DNA of 64,000 nt from Sphingomonas sp. Root241 (GTDB lineage Bacteria > Pseudomonadota > Alphaproteobacteria > Sphingomonadales > Sphingomonadaceae): assembly GCF_001428865.1 (NCBI RefSeq), contig NZ_LMIV01000001.1:1797997-1861996 (forward strand). The letters run 5' to 3'. Shown here piece by piece: positions 25,739 to 34,780 of the stretch. The notes beneath the pieces are model-generated. The model saw nothing but the letters and a program-made list of their open reading frames with translations, searched no databases and was not told the origin of the DNA. A program made the position numbers and the translations under genes. Position 1 is the stretch's first letter; every line of letters starts with the position of its first letter.

Positions 25739-27691
25739 ATGCTCAGTTTCTTCCGCCGCTTCACCAAGTCGCGCTTCGGCCTGATCGCAGTGTTCGTCTT
25801 CCTGGCGATCATCGCGCTGGCCTTCGCCGCCGGCGACATCACCGGCGCGCGCTCCACGGTGGGCGGCGCCGGCGGCAACGTCGTCGCCAAGGTGGGCGAC
25901 CGCAAGATCACCGATCGCGAGGTCCGCGAGCGGATCGACATCTATCTGCGCAATCTCCAGCGCGGCGGGCAGAATGTGACGATGGAGCAGTTCCTCGCCC
26001 AGGGCGGTTTCGAGATGGCCCTCGACGAGATCATCAACAACGCCGCCATGGTCCAGTTCGCGCAGGATTCGGGGATGCAGGTCAGCAAGAAGCTGGTCGA
26101 CGGCGACATCGCGAGCAACCCGGCTTTCTTCGGGCTCGACGGTAAGTTCAGCCAGAAGCAGTTCGAGGATCTGCTGTCGCAGAACCGCATCTCGCCGGTC
26201 GCCTTTCGCGAAGACATCGCCAACACGCGCTACAGCAGCTGGATGCTGAACCGCGCGACCCTGGGCAGCCAGATCCCCGACGGAGTCGTCCTGCCTTATG
26301 CCTCGCTGCTGCTCGAGCGCCGCATGGGAACCGTCGGCCTCGTGCCCACGATCGCGATGGACCCCGGCGCCGATCCGGACGACAAGACGCTGACCGCCTA
26401 CTATAATTCGAAGCGCCTGCGCTACATGGTGCCCGAACGCCGCATCGTCCGCTTCGCGGCGGTCAAGCCCGACGCGCTGAAGGCGCGCACGGCCGCCACC
26501 GAGGCCGAGATCGCCAATGCCTATAAAAAGGCCGGCAATCGCTTCGCGGCAACCGAGAAGCGCAGCATCCGTCAGCTCGTCATCCTCGACCAGGCGACCG
26601 CCAACCGGATCGCCGGCGAAGTTAGGGGCGGCAAGACCCTCGCCGCCGCCGCGACCGGCGCGGGTCTCGAAACCACCAGTTTCGACGGCGTCGAAAAGCC
26701 CGCGCTTGCCGGCCAGACCGCCCCCGCGGTCGCCGATGCCGCCTTTGCCGCGGCGCAGGGCGCAGTGGTCGGCCCGGTGCGTTCGCCGCTCGGCTGGCAC
26801 CTGCTCCAGGTCGAGAAGATCGAGCAGGTCGCCGCCAAGACGCTCGATCAGGCGCGGCCCGAACTCGCCACCGAGATCGGCGCGCGCAAGCTCGCCGAGA
26901 CGCTGGCTCAGCTGCGCCAGTCGCTCGACGACGGCATCGGCGACGGCAAGACCTTCGACGAGGCCGTGGCCGACGCCAAGCTCGTCGCCGAGCGCACGCC
27001 GGCGCTCACGCCAGCCGCCACCAATCCCGACGATCCCAATTTCAAGCCCGATCCGCTGCTCGTCCCGGTCATGCGCGCCGGCTTCGGCATCGAGCAGGTC
27101 GACGACGAGCCGCAGATCGTGCCGCTCGGGCCCGATGGTAGCTTCGCCGTGGTCGACCTCGAGCGGATCGTGCCTGCCGCGGCGCGTCCGCTTGCCCAGA
27201 TTCGCGCGCGCGTCGTGAAGGATTATCTGGTGGAGCAGGCGCTGCAAAAGGCGCGGACCATCGCCACCGCCGTCGTCGCCAAGCTCGAAAAGGGCGTGCC
27301 GATGCAGCAGGCGCTGACCGAATCCGGCGTCACCAAGGGCCCGCCGCCCAAGGATTTCGACTTCAAGCGCGCGGAAGTGCTCAACCGCCAGCTGGCGCCC
27401 TATCTCCAGATGGCGTTCAGCATGGCGCCCAAAAAGGCCAAATTGGTCGAGGGGCCCAACCGCGAGGGCTTTTACGTCGTCTATCTCGCGCAGGTCGAGC
27501 AGCACAGCGCCGCCGGCGATCAGGCCGCGATGGCCCGGGTGCGCGGCGAAATCGCCCCGCAGGTCGGCGGCGAGTTCGCCCGCCAGTTCGTCGCTTCGGT
27601 GCGCAGCCAGGTGAAGGTGTCGCGCAACGAAAAGGCGATCCAGCAGCTTCGTGCCGATCTCGCCCGCACGGGGACGGCCAGCGGATCGTGA
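25739..27691 (+). CDS. ppiD: PpiD-like periplasmic peptidyl-prolyl isomerase/chaperone
   Basis: 650 residues. One N-terminal transmembrane anchor (about 12-32, FGLIAVFVFLAIIALAFAAG), a SurA_N-like chaperone region (KVGDRKITDREVRERIDIY...MALDEIINNAAMVQFAQDSGM), then a parvulin-like rotamase region near residues 270-360 (KRSIRQLVILDQ, GPVRSPLGWHLLQVEKIE) and a long helical C-terminal part. PpiD works at the periplasmic side of SecYEG to help newly exported outer-membrane proteins fold. Its TGA overlaps the GTG start of trpE (GTGA), so trpE translation is coupled to it. The ATG at 25739 fits the anchor. Confidence 0.9.
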   Translation: MLSFFRRFTKSRFGLIAVFVFLAIIALAFAAGDITGARSTVGGAGGNVVAKVGDRKITDREVRERIDIYLRNLQRGGQNVTMEQFLAQGGFEMALDEIINNAAMVQFAQDSGMQVSKKLVDGDIASNPAFFGLDGKFSQKQFEDLLSQNRISPVAFREDIANTRYSSWMLNRATLGSQIPDGVVLPYASLLLERRMGTVGLVPTIAMDPGADPDDKTLTAYYNSKRLRYMVPERRIVRFAAVKPDALKARTAATEAEIANAYKKAGNRFAATEKRSIRQLVILDQATANRIAGEVRGGKTLAAAATGAGLETTSFDGVEKPALAGQTAPAVADAAFAAAQGAVVGPVRSPLGWHLLQVEKIEQVAAKTLDQARPELATEIGARKLAETLAQLRQSLDDGIGDGKTFDEAVADAKLVAERTPALTPAATNPDDPNFKPDPLLVPVMRAGFGIEQVDDEPQIVPLGPDGSFAVVDLERIVPAAARPLAQIRARVVKDYLVEQALQKARTIATAVVAKLEKGVPMQQALTESGVTKGPPPKDFDFKRAEVLNRQLAPYLQMAFSMAPKKAKLVEGPNREGFYVVYLAQVEQHSAAGDQAAMARVRGEIAPQVGGEFARQFVASVRSQVKVSRNEKAIQQLRADLARTGTASGS

Positions 27692-29193
27692 CGCAGGGCG
27701 TCGAAGCCGCCCGGTCGGCGCTCGCCGCCGGGCGCCCGGCCCTGCTCTGGCGCCGACAGGTCGCCGATACCGAAACGCCGGTCGCGACGGCGCTCAAGCT
27801 GATCGAGCCGGGCCGCGGTGATTTCCTGCTCGAGTCGGTCGAGGGCGGATCGGTCCGCGGCCGCCACAGCCTGATCGGACTCGCCCCCGATCTGGTCTTC
27901 CGCGCCACCGGTGACGAAGCCGCGATCAACCCGCACTGGCTGACCGACCGCAAGGCGTTCGCGCTTTGCCCCGAACCCGCACTGGAGGCATTGCGCGGCC
28001 TCGTCGAGCGCTGCCGCATGGAAGTGCCCGCCGAGCTGCCGCGCGCGCTCGCCTGCCTCGTCGGCTATTTCAGCTACGAGACCGTCGGCTTGGTCGAGAA
28101 GCTCCCGCGTCCGCCGGCGAACCCGATCGGCGTGCCCGACATGATGTTCGTGCGGCCGACAATGGTCCTGATCTTCGATCGCCTCGCCGACACATTGTTC
28201 CTCGTCGCGCCGGTCTGGCCCGATGCGTCCCGCGACCCGGAATCGCTGATCGAGGCGGCCGCCGAACGCATCGACGCCACCGCCGCGCGGCTGGCGAGTG
28301 CTCCGCTGCCCGCCCCTATCCGCGCCGACCTGCCCGAAGTCGCCCTCACGCCGGTGCTCCCGCCCGGCCGCTATGGCGAGATGGTCGCGCGCGCCAAGGA
28401 TTACATCGCCGCCGGCGACATCTTCCAGGTCGTGCTCGCCCAGCGCTTCACCACCCCCTTCGCGCTGCCCCCCTTCGAGCTCTATCGCGCGCTGCGCCGG
28501 GTGAACCCCTCGCCCTTCCTCTATCATCTAGACCTGCCGGGCTTCGCGCTCACCGGATCGAGCCCCGAGATCCTCGTCCGCGCGCGCGACGGCGAAGTGA
28601 CGATCCGCCCGATCGCCGGCACCCGCCCGCGCGGGGCTACGGCGTCCGAGGACGAAGCCAATCGCGCCAGCCTCCTCGCCGATCCCAAGGAACGCGCCGA
28701 GCATCTGATGCTGCTCGATCTCGGCCGCAACGATGTCGGCCGTGCGGCGGAGGCAGGCAGCGTCCGCGTCACCGACAGCTACACCGTCGAATTCTACAGC
28801 CACGTCATGCACATCGTCTCGAACGTGGTCGGCAGGCTCAAGGCCGGTAGCGACGCGCTCGACGCCCTGTTCGCCGGCTTCCCCGCCGGCACGGTCAGCG
28901 GCGCGCCCAAGGTCCGCGCCTGCGAGATCATCGCCGAACTCGAACCCGAGACGCGCGGCCCCTATGCCGGCGGCGTCGGCTATTTCTCGCCCGATGGATC
29001 GATGGACAGCTGCATCGTGCTCAGGACCGCATTGGTGAAGGACGGCGTGATGCACGTCCAGGCCGGTGCCGGCATCGTCGCCGATTCGGATCCCGCCTAT
29101 GAGCAACGCGAATGCGAAGCCAAGGCCGGCGCCCTCTTCGCCGCCGCCCGCGAAGCCGTGGCAAGGGCCAGCGAACCCGGATTCGGCCAGTAA
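27688..29193 (+). CDS. trpE: Anthranilate synthase component I
   Basis: 501 residues, usual length. The N-terminal regulatory lobe has LLESVEGGSVRGRHSLIGL, where the LLES element is the tryptophan feedback-binding motif. The chorismate-binding C-terminal lobe has GDIFQVVLAQRF, NPSPFLYHLD, ITGSSPEIL-like LTGSSPEILV, RPIAGTRPRG, LLDLGRNDVGR and FPAGTVSGAPKVRA. It converts chorismate and ammonia (or glutamine via TrpG) to anthranilate. The GTG at 27688 overlaps the ppiD stop. trpG is separated from it by a repeat and an opposite-strand gene, so the two subunits are not on one simple transcript. Confidence 0.96.
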   Translation: MTQGVEAARSALAAGRPALLWRRQVADTETPVATALKLIEPGRGDFLLESVEGGSVRGRHSLIGLAPDLVFRATGDEAAINPHWLTDRKAFALCPEPALEALRGLVERCRMEVPAELPRALACLVGYFSYETVGLVEKLPRPPANPIGVPDMMFVRPTMVLIFDRLADTLFLVAPVWPDASRDPESLIEAAAERIDATAARLASAPLPAPIRADLPEVALTPVLPPGRYGEMVARAKDYIAAGDIFQVVLAQRFTTPFALPPFELYRALRRVNPSPFLYHLDLPGFALTGSSPEILVRARDGEVTIRPIAGTRPRGATASEDEANRASLLADPKERAEHLMLLDLGRNDVGRAAEAGSVRVTDSYTVEFYSHVMHIVSNVVGRLKAGSDALDALFAGFPAGTVSGAPKVRACEIIAELEPETRGPYAGGVGYFSPDGSMDSCIVLRTALVKDGVMHVQAGAGIVADSDPAYEQRECEAKAGALFAAAREAVARASEPGFGQ

Positions 29194-29200
29194 CCTGTTC

Positions 29201-29342
29201 TCCCCTCCCTGTAAGGGAGGGGCTGGGGGTGGGTGCGAGCGAAGCGAGCCCTGCAACAAAGCTCGTGGCAAAAAGAAAAGGCCGGGCATCGAGCCCGACC
29301 TTTCCTACCCACCCCTTGATCCCCTCCCTTACAGGGAGGGGA
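29201..29342. repeat. Paired-arm intergenic repeat downstream of trpE
   Basis: Perfect 22-bp inverted arms at 29201-29222 and 29321-29342, each itself a palindrome (CCCTCCCT with AGGGAGGG). The interior has a GCGAGCGAAGCGAGC block and the terminator described at 29270-29306. Structurally like 8420-8549 and 34644-34778. Confidence 0.85.
29270..29306 (-). terminator. Rho-independent terminator for the secreted protein gene on the minus strand
   Basis: Read on the minus strand there is a GC-rich stem (GGTCGGGC ... GCCCGGCC, one mismatch) with a short loop, followed by TTTTCTTTTT. It lies ~40 bp beyond the stop at 29348, inside the paired-arm repeat. Confidence 0.8.
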
Positions 29343-29347
29343 AAGAA

Positions 29348-29755
29348 TTACGGCGTCGTCGTCCGCGCAGCCTTCGCCTTGGCGTCGAGCCGTTCCTGAT
29401 ACCATTGCCGGATCGCCGCGCGCGTGCAGCCCGTCTGGCCGCCGGTGCCGACCGGCGAGCAGCTGTTCGGCAGCCCTGCGCGGTTGAATTGCTCCACTGC
29501 CTCCACCCGGTTGGTCCACGCGTTCGAACCGGCGTCTTCCTTGGGCTGGTCGCGGAAGCGCTTGGGGATGCGATAGGGCGATTCGCCGGCATTGGCGCAC
29601 ACGACGATCTCGTCCGGATCCTCGGTCTTGGGACATTGTTCGTCACCGTAGAGCAGGATCGAGCGGACGCGCTTGGGCGGCTCGTCCTGCGGCCCGCGGA
29701 CCTGCGCAGGAGCCGGACTCGCCATCAACGCGGCAAATAACAGACTGGAAATCAT
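29348..29755 (-). CDS. Secreted protein of unknown function inserted between trpE and trpG
   Basis: 135 residues. Signal peptide (ISSLLFAALMASPAPAQ), then a small mature domain with four cysteines (EQCPKTE, IVVCANAG, NSCSPVG, TGCTR) that could make disulfides in the periplasm, and a basic C-terminus. The stretch DEIVVCANAGESPYRIPKRFR recurs, as I recall, in small exported sphingomonad proteins, but the function is unknown. The ATG at 29755 has AGCTCGAAGGAG-like upstream sequence (GAAGGAGCTTGC). Opposite strand to trpE and trpG. Confidence 0.8.
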   Translation of the reverse strand: MISSLLFAALMASPAPAQVRGPQDEPPKRVRSILLYGDEQCPKTEDPDEIVVCANAGESPYRIPKRFRDQPKEDAGSNAWTNRVEAVEQFNRAGLPNSCSPVGTGGQTGCTRAAIRQWYQERLDAKAKAARTTTP

Positions 29756-29898
29756 GCAAGCTCCTTCGACGGGTCAACGCCCCGGTGCGCGATACCGTTG
29801 CCCCGCACTATGGCCGTGCGAAGGCAATGGGGCCACGCCAAGGCAATTCCGGGCCAAGACAATTGTGAGAGAGCGCAAAACGCCTTAACCGGACCTGC

Positions 29899-30483
29899 AT
29901 GATCCTCGTCCTCGACAATTATGACAGCTTCACCTGGAACCTCGTTCATTACCTGATGGAGCTCGGCGCCGAAGTGCAGGTGGTCCGCAACGACGCGCTC
30001 AGCGCGCGCGACGCGATCGCCAGCAATGCCCAGGCCTTCCTGATCTCTCCCGGCCCCTGCACGCCCAACCAGGCGGGGATCAGCCTCGATCTCGTCGCCG
30101 CCTGCGCCGATCTGAAGAAGCCGTTGCTCGGCGTCTGCCTCGGCCATCAGGCGATCGGCCAGCATTTCGGCGGCCAGGTCGTCCGCGGCGGGCTGATGCA
30201 CGGCAAGACCTGTCCGGTCGAGCATGACGGCACCGGCCTGTTCGAAGGACTGCCCTCCCCCTTCACCGCGACGCGCTATCATTCGCTGATCGTCACCGAC
30301 ATTCCCGACGATCTGATCGTCAATGCCACCGCCGACGACGCCTCGGTGATGGGTTTCCGCCACCGCGACCTGCCGATCCACGGCGTCCAGTTCCACCCCG
30401 AGAGCATCGCCACCGAACACGGCCACGCGATGCTGGCCAACTTCATGCGGCTGGCCGGGATTGAGGCTAAGGCGCTCGCCTGA
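29899..30483 (+). CDS. trpG: Anthranilate synthase component II (glutamine amidotransferase; TrpG/PabA type)
   Basis: 194 residues, class I glutamine amidotransferase. Nucleophile C80 in [13 protein letters not shown], and the His/Glu pair in [16 protein letters not shown]. It hydrolyses glutamine to give ammonia for TrpE. PabA cannot be excluded because one protein often serves both anthranilate and aminodeoxychorismate synthases in bacteria; the trp neighbourhood favours TrpG. Start ATG at 29899. The next trp gene, trpD, is 2.4 kb away beyond an inserted epoxide hydrolase/cupin pair. Confidence 0.94.
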   Translation: MILVLDNYDSFTWNLVHYLMELGAEVQVVRNDALSARDAIASNAQAFLISPGPCTPNQAGISLDLVAACADLKKPLLGVCLGHQAIGQHFGGQVVRGGLMHGKTCPVEHDGTGLFEGLPSPFTATRYHSLIVTDIPDDLIVNATADDASVMGFRHRDLPIHGVQFHPESIATEHGHAMLANFMRLAGIEAKALA

Positions 30484-30556
30484 AGGCGGCTGCTATTGAC
30501 GAAAAGCGACCGTAGCGCCCGCGCCTCGGTCGGCAGCTTCGCCCCCACTCACCCGG

Positions 30557-30967
30557 TCACTTCACGATCGTGGTGAGCGGCTTTCCCTTCTCCAGAACAT
30601 AGGTCGCCAGCTCGGCGGCGTTGTCCGTTCCGATATTCCGCGCCGCATGCACGGTCTCCGCCGGAACGAACAGAACGTCGCCGGCCTTGAGCGCGACCGC
30701 CTTGCCGGCGACCTCATATTCCAGCGATCCTTCGAGCACGTAGATGATCTCTTCGCCCGGGTGCGTGTGGCGCGGGAAGGAGGAGGCCGGCGCGAAGTTC
30801 ACGCGCGCCTGAAGCACCTCCCGGCCCGGGACGGCGAGATCGTGTCGCTGAAGGTCGGTGCGCGTCGTGCCTGCGGGGCGAGCCTGCTGCGGGAGCGGCG
30901 ACGCGCTCCCGAGAGCAAACATGGCGATTCCCAGAAGCGTGACGGGCAGCGCTTGCACGGCCTTCAC
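30557..30967 (-). CDS. Secreted cupin-domain protein
   Basis: 136 residues. A signal peptide (KAVQALPVTLLGIAMFALGSAS) is followed by one cupin barrel: motif 1 FPRHTHPGEEIIYVLEGSLEYE (HxH...E metal ligands) and motif 2 AGDVLFVPAETVHAARN (with a histidine). Single-domain cupins may bind a metal or small molecule; no reaction can be assigned. The GTG start at 30967 overlaps the epoxide hydrolase stop by four bases (GTGA), so the genes are coupled; another GTG at 30958 has better spacing to GGAGG and could be used. The frame remains open to 31033 but inside the hydrolase gene. Confidence 0.82.
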   Translation of the reverse strand: MKAVQALPVTLLGIAMFALGSASPLPQQARPAGTTRTDLQRHDLAVPGREVLQARVNFAPASSFPRHTHPGEEIIYVLEGSLEYEVAGKAVALKAGDVLFVPAETVHAARNIGTDNAAELATYVLEKGKPLTTIVK

Positions 30968-32286
30968 CCTCCATCCCGAAGCGAGCGGAAGCCGGATCGG
31001 ATCTCCTGGGTAAAGAGCTCCGGCTGCTCCCATGCCGCGAAATGGCCGCCCCTGGGCAAGCGGTTATAGTGCACGAGGTTGGGGAACGCCTTTTCGGCCC
31101 AGCTCTGCGGCACCTGGTAGAGCTCGTCGGGGAAGGCGCTGACGGCAACGGGTATGGTCACGCCCTGCGGCGCGAAGAAGGGGAGCTTGTTCTCCCAGTA
31201 CAGGCGCGCTGACGAAACGCCCGTGCGCGTGAGCCAGTAGAGCGTGATGTTATCGAGAATGTCATCGCGCGTCAGGCCCTCTTCCTGTTCGTCGAAAACG
31301 CGCGCGATAAGCTCGTAACTGCGCGCATCGTGATCGAGGATCCATGCGGCCAGCCCGACCGGCGAGTCCTCGATCGCATAAAGCGTCTGGGGCCGATTGG
31401 TCATCTCCTGCGCGTAGGCGAGGCCCTTCTTGAAGAAGAAGTCGAGCTGCTCATATGCCTGCTGCTCGTCGGCCGAGAGTCCCGCCGGCGGCGGACCTCC
31501 CGCATGGAGGGACTGGAAGATCTCGCCGGGCACCGCGGATGGCATGTTCAGATGGATGCCGAGCAGCTGCGTCGGGAACAGCACCGCCAATTGTTCGGTC
31601 ACCGGATCACCCCAGTCGCCGCCCGAGGCCACGAACTTCGAATATCCCAGGCGGCCCATCAGCTCTGTCCATGCGCGGGCGATCCTGACCGGATCCCAGC
31701 CGAGCTCGGTCGGCTTGCCCGAAAATCCGTAGCCGGGCATCGACGGAATGACCACGTCGAACGCGTCCGCGGCGGTGCCGCCATAAGCAGCCGGGTTCGC
31801 CAGCGGCGCGACGACCTTCAGCTCTTCCACAATCGATCCGGGCCAGCCATGCGTGAGGATCAGGGGAAGCGCGCCGACCTCTCCGGATTTGACGTGGATG
31901 AAGTGGATGTCGACGCCGTCGATATTCGTCACGAACATCGGCAGCGCATTCAACCGCGCCTCGAACGCGCGCCAATCGTAGCGATTCGCCCAATAATCGG
32001 CGAGCTTGCGCATCGTCGCGAGCTGCACGCCCTGCGTTCCGTCTGCCACCAGCTCCATGCTCGGCCAGCGCATCGCGTTAATCCGCTGTCTGAGGTCGGC
32101 CAGCTCTTCGTCGGAGGCATGAAATGCAAACGGCCGGATCGATGTGTCCTCGGCGGGAGCGACGATCACCATTTCCGTCGGACCGTCGCTCCCGTCGAAC
32201 ATCGGCTTGGTCTCGACAGGAATGGCGGACGAGCTCGAGGTCGCGAGATCGGGCCGCGAGGTAACAATATCCCCTGATTGCGTCAT
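30964..32286 (-). CDS. Epoxide hydrolase (EHN domain plus alpha/beta-hydrolase)
   Basis: 440 residues. An N-terminal ~45-residue extension is followed by the EHN domain (about 48-155, with DEELADLRQRINAMRWP) and an alpha/beta-hydrolase core. Oxyanion motif HGWPGS (146-151), nucleophile D224 in SGGDWGD, and the C-terminal histidine in GGHFAAWE with the acid nearby. This is the microsomal-type soluble epoxide hydrolase family, which opens epoxides to diols through an aspartyl ester. The ATG at 32286 follows GAGGAG. It is translationally coupled to the downstream cupin. Both interrupt the trp region and may be a later insertion. Confidence 0.9.
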   Translation of the reverse strand: MTQSGDIVTSRPDLATSSSSAIPVETKPMFDGSDGPTEMVIVAPAEDTSIRPFAFHASDEELADLRQRINAMRWPSMELVADGTQGVQLATMRKLADYWANRYDWRAFEARLNALPMFVTNIDGVDIHFIHVKSGEVGALPLILTHGWPGSIVEELKVVAPLANPAAYGGTAADAFDVVIPSMPGYGFSGKPTELGWDPVRIARAWTELMGRLGYSKFVASGGDWGDPVTEQLAVLFPTQLLGIHLNMPSAVPGEIFQSLHAGGPPPAGLSADEQQAYEQLDFFFKKGLAYAQEMTNRPQTLYAIEDSPVGLAAWILDHDARSYELIARVFDEQEEGLTRDDILDNITLYWLTRTGVSSARLYWENKLPFFAPQGVTIPVAVSAFPDELYQVPQSWAEKAFPNLVHYNRLPRGGHFAAWEQPELFTQEIRSGFRSLRDGG

Positions 32287-32861
32287 GATCGTCTCCTCGT
32301 CCGAGAAGCGGGCGTCATGCGTTCTGGCTTCGGACGGCAAGAGATGCCGACCGTCAGGATCGGCGCTGCTGTCTCGTGAGGGTCGAAAGGCGAGCCGCAC
32401 CCGGTTCGCCGAAAATTTCGACTCGGTCGCGAAGGCGCAAGAAATGTACGATCCGAAGCGACGAGTGTCAGCAATATTAAAGGGCGGTTTCGCATTCGGT
32501 TAGTGGATTTCCGATTGACCCGTCTTTGGCGAACCGGCCCGTGGTGGCGGCTTTCCGGCAGTCTCACTCGAGAGTCGCCTCCCAAATCCGCTGGCAAAAT
32601 AGAATTTGTTCTGCTTGTGTTCGCAAATGCCTGAACAGCCGAGTCCCCTTCCTTTGTCACCCCGCGCGTCGGTGTCGCGTGACTGTCGCTTCGCCGGCGC
32701 GAACCTGGCGCTTCCGCCGAAAAACCCGCTTTCGAGTCAAGCGAGTCAAGCAGCACGGTCCATTTACCTGCGAGCATCCTCGCAATCCTGCGCAGCCCAG
32801 CTTGCCCGCGCGCCAGCAGGATTTGCTCGACTCGCAGCCGCTCCGCCGGGATAGAGGCGGC
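32287..32861. other. 575-bp non-coding region between epoxide hydrolase and trpD
   Basis: I see no gene with coding character. The trpD reading frame is open back to 32526, but that translation is arginine-rich, lacks family similarity and has no ribosome site, so I treat it as leader. The region should contain the epoxide hydrolase promoter, the trpD promoter and one LexA-box-like site at 32608-32622. Confidence 0.6.
32608..32622. promoter_or_regulatory. LexA-box-like site GTTC-N7-GTTC upstream of trpD
   Basis: GTTC at 32608-32611 and at 32619-32622, exactly seven bases apart, with TTT before and GC after. This is the alphaproteobacterial SOS-box pattern. About two such matches are expected by chance in 64 kb on both strands, so it is only suggestive. 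It lies 240 bp upstream of the trpD start. Confidence 0.4.
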
Positions 32862-33857
32862 GTGACGACCTTCACCAGCCTTCCCGACCCCGTGTCGCCG
32901 CTGTCGCGAGAAACCGCCGCGCTGGCGTTCGCCGACATTCTCGACGGGAACGTGCCCGAGCAGGCGATCGAAGCCTTCCTGATCGCGCTCAGCATTCGCG
33001 GCGAGACCAGCATCGAAATCGCCGAGGCCGCGCGGGCGATGCGCGACCGGCTGATCCCGATCACCGCTCCCGAAGGCGCGATCGACGTCTGCGGTACTGG
33101 CGGCGACGGCCATCACACGCTCAACGTGTCGACTGCGGTGAGTCTCGTCGTCGCAGCCTGCGGCGTGCCCGTCGCCAAGCACGGCAATCGCGCCGCTTCG
33201 TCCAAGGCGGGCGCCGCCGATACGCTCGAGGCACTGGGCCTCAATCTCGATCGTGCCGCCGCGCGGGCCGAGGAGAGCCTGCACGAGCTCGGCATCGCCT
33301 TCCTCTTCGCCCAGCATCACCACCCTGCGCTGGCGCGGATCGGCCCCCTGCGCCGCCGGATCGGCCGCCGTACGATCTTCAACCTGATGGGCCCGCTCGC
33401 CAATCCGGCGCACGTCACCCGCCAGCTGATCGGGATCGCCCGCCCCGATTACGCGCCGATCTATGCCGAGGCGCTCACTCAGCTGGGTTCAGAGGCGGCC
33501 GCGGTCGTCTCGGGCGAGGAGAGCCTCGACGAGCTTTCCACGGCGGGTGCGAGCATCGCCGTCAATGTCGGCTGCGCGACTCTGCCCACGCGGATCACGC
33601 CCGAGGATGCGGGACTTCCCCGCCATCCGCTCGCGGCGATCCGCGGCGGCGATCCCGAATATAATGCGCTCGCGCTCCGGCGGCTGCTGCTCGGCGAGTC
33701 CGGCGCCTATCGCGACGCCGTGCTGCTCAACGCCGCCGCCGCATTGATGGTCGCCGGCCACGCCGACAATCTCGTCGACGGCGTCGAGGAAGCCGCCGAG
33801 GCGATCGATGGCGGGCTCGCCAACGCACTGCTCGATTGCTGGATCGCCTTCGCATGA
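32862..33857 (+). CDS. trpD: Anthranilate phosphoribosyltransferase
   Basis: 331 residues, normal length. PRPP-binding [16 protein letters not shown], the [15 protein letters not shown] segment, and [11 protein letters not shown] all match the family. It couples anthranilate to PRPP, the second step of tryptophan synthesis. The GTG at 32862 preceded by AGGCGG gives the expected N-terminus. Its TGA overlaps the ATG of trpC (ATGA), so the two are coupled. Confidence 0.96.
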   Translation: MTTFTSLPDPVSPLSRETAALAFADILDGNVPEQAIEAFLIALSIRGETSIEIAEAARAMRDRLIPITAPEGAIDVCGTGGDGHHTLNVSTAVSLVVAACGVPVAKHGNRAASSKAGAADTLEALGLNLDRAAARAEESLHELGIAFLFAQHHHPALARIGPLRRRIGRRTIFNLMGPLANPAHVTRQLIGIARPDYAPIYAEALTQLGSEAAAVVSGEESLDELSTAGASIAVNVGCATLPTRITPEDAGLPRHPLAAIRGGDPEYNALALRRLLLGESGAYRDAVLLNAAAALMVAGHADNLVDGVEEAAEAIDGGLANALLDCWIAFA

Positions 33858-34624
33858 GCACGATCCTCGACAAGATCCTCGAAACCAAGCGTGCCGAGGT
33901 TGCCGCCCGCCGCACTGCGCCGGTGTCGCGCGCCGATCCCTCGCCCCCGCGCGGCTTCAAGGCCGCGCTCGACGCCAAGATCGCCGCCGGGGGCTATGGC
34001 CTGATCGCCGAGATCAAGAAGGCGAGCCCTTCCAAGGGCCTGATCCGTCCCGATTTCGATCCCCCGGCGCATGCCCGTGCCTATCAGGCAGGCGGCGCCG
34101 CCTGCCTCTCGGTGCTCACCGACCAGGAATATTTCCAGGGCCATGAGGACTATCTGATCGCCGCCCGTGCCGCCTGCGATCTGCCGGTGATCCGCAAGGA
34201 TTTCATGGTCGATCCCTGGCAAGTCGCCGAATCCCGCGGCATCGGCGCCGACGCGATCCTGATCATCGTCGCCGCGCTCGACGACGGCGCGATGGCCGAG
34301 ATCGAGGCCGCGGCGATCGAGCTCGGCATGGACGTGCTGGTCGAAGTCCACGATGCCGACGAGCTCGAGCGCGCGCTCCGCCTCAGATCGCGGCTGATCG
34401 GCGTCAACAATCGTAACCTTAAGACCTTCGAAGTCGATCTTCAGAAAACCTACGAACTTGTTCGCCATGCCCCGAAGGATTGCACCTTCGTCGCGGAGAG
34501 CGGCCTCACCGGCCGTGCCGATCTCGATGCGATGGCCGAACACGACATCCGCTGCTTCCTGATCGGCGAATCGCTGATGCGCCAACCGGATGTCGAAGCC
34601 GCGACCCGGGCGCTGGTGGGATGA
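33854..34624 (+). CDS. trpC: Indole-3-glycerol phosphate synthase
   Basis: 256 residues. Family landmarks: [15 protein letters not shown], the catalytic lysine region [53 protein letters not shown] and [10 protein letters not shown]-barrel enzyme that closes the indole ring by decarboxylating CdRP. The ATG at 33854 overlaps the trpD stop. trpF, trpB and trpA are not in the window. A paired-arm repeat separates it from moaC. Confidence 0.96.
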   Translation: MSTILDKILETKRAEVAARRTAPVSRADPSPPRGFKAALDAKIAAGGYGLIAEIKKASPSKGLIRPDFDPPAHARAYQAGGAACLSVLTDQEYFQGHEDYLIAARAACDLPVIRKDFMVDPWQVAESRGIGADAILIIVAALDDGAMAEIEAAAIELGMDVLVEVHDADELERALRLRSRLIGVNNRNLKTFEVDLQKTYELVRHAPKDCTFVAESGLTGRADLDAMAEHDIRCFLIGESLMRQPDVEAATRALVG

Positions 34625-34643
34625 GCGGGCAGCGCATCCTTTT

Positions 34644-34778
34644 CCCTCTCCCCTTGTGGGAGAGGGAGGGAGCCGACGAAGTCGGCGGAAGGGTGAGGGT
34701 GAGTGAGACCCCTGTCCCCCTCACCCTTCCCACTCGCTTCGCGAGCGGGCCCCTTCCCTCTCCCACAAGGGGAGAGGG
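34644..34778. repeat. Paired-arm intergenic repeat between trpC and moaC, contributing the moaC ribosome site
   Basis: Perfect 24-bp inverted arms at 34644-34667 and 34755-34778 (CCCTCTCCCCTTGTGGGAGAGG-type). The interior carries GGGTGAGGGTGAGTGAG and its inverted CTCACCCTTCCC counterpart. The right arm ends 2 bp before the moaC TTG, so its GGAGAGGG acts as the Shine-Dalgarno sequence. Confidence 0.85.
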
Positions 34779-34780
34779 AG

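Noticed and set aside
32606..32854. Small SOS-controlled ORF after the LexA-box-like site
   Set aside because: The translation is Pro/Ser/Ala/Arg low-quality sequence with no hydrophobic or folded pattern and overlaps the region expected to be the trpD leader.
32526..32861. N-terminal extension of TrpD
   Set aside because: The frame is open for 112 codons upstream, but the translation is Arg/Cys-rich noise and the GTG at 32862 with AGGCGG gives the normal TrpD length.
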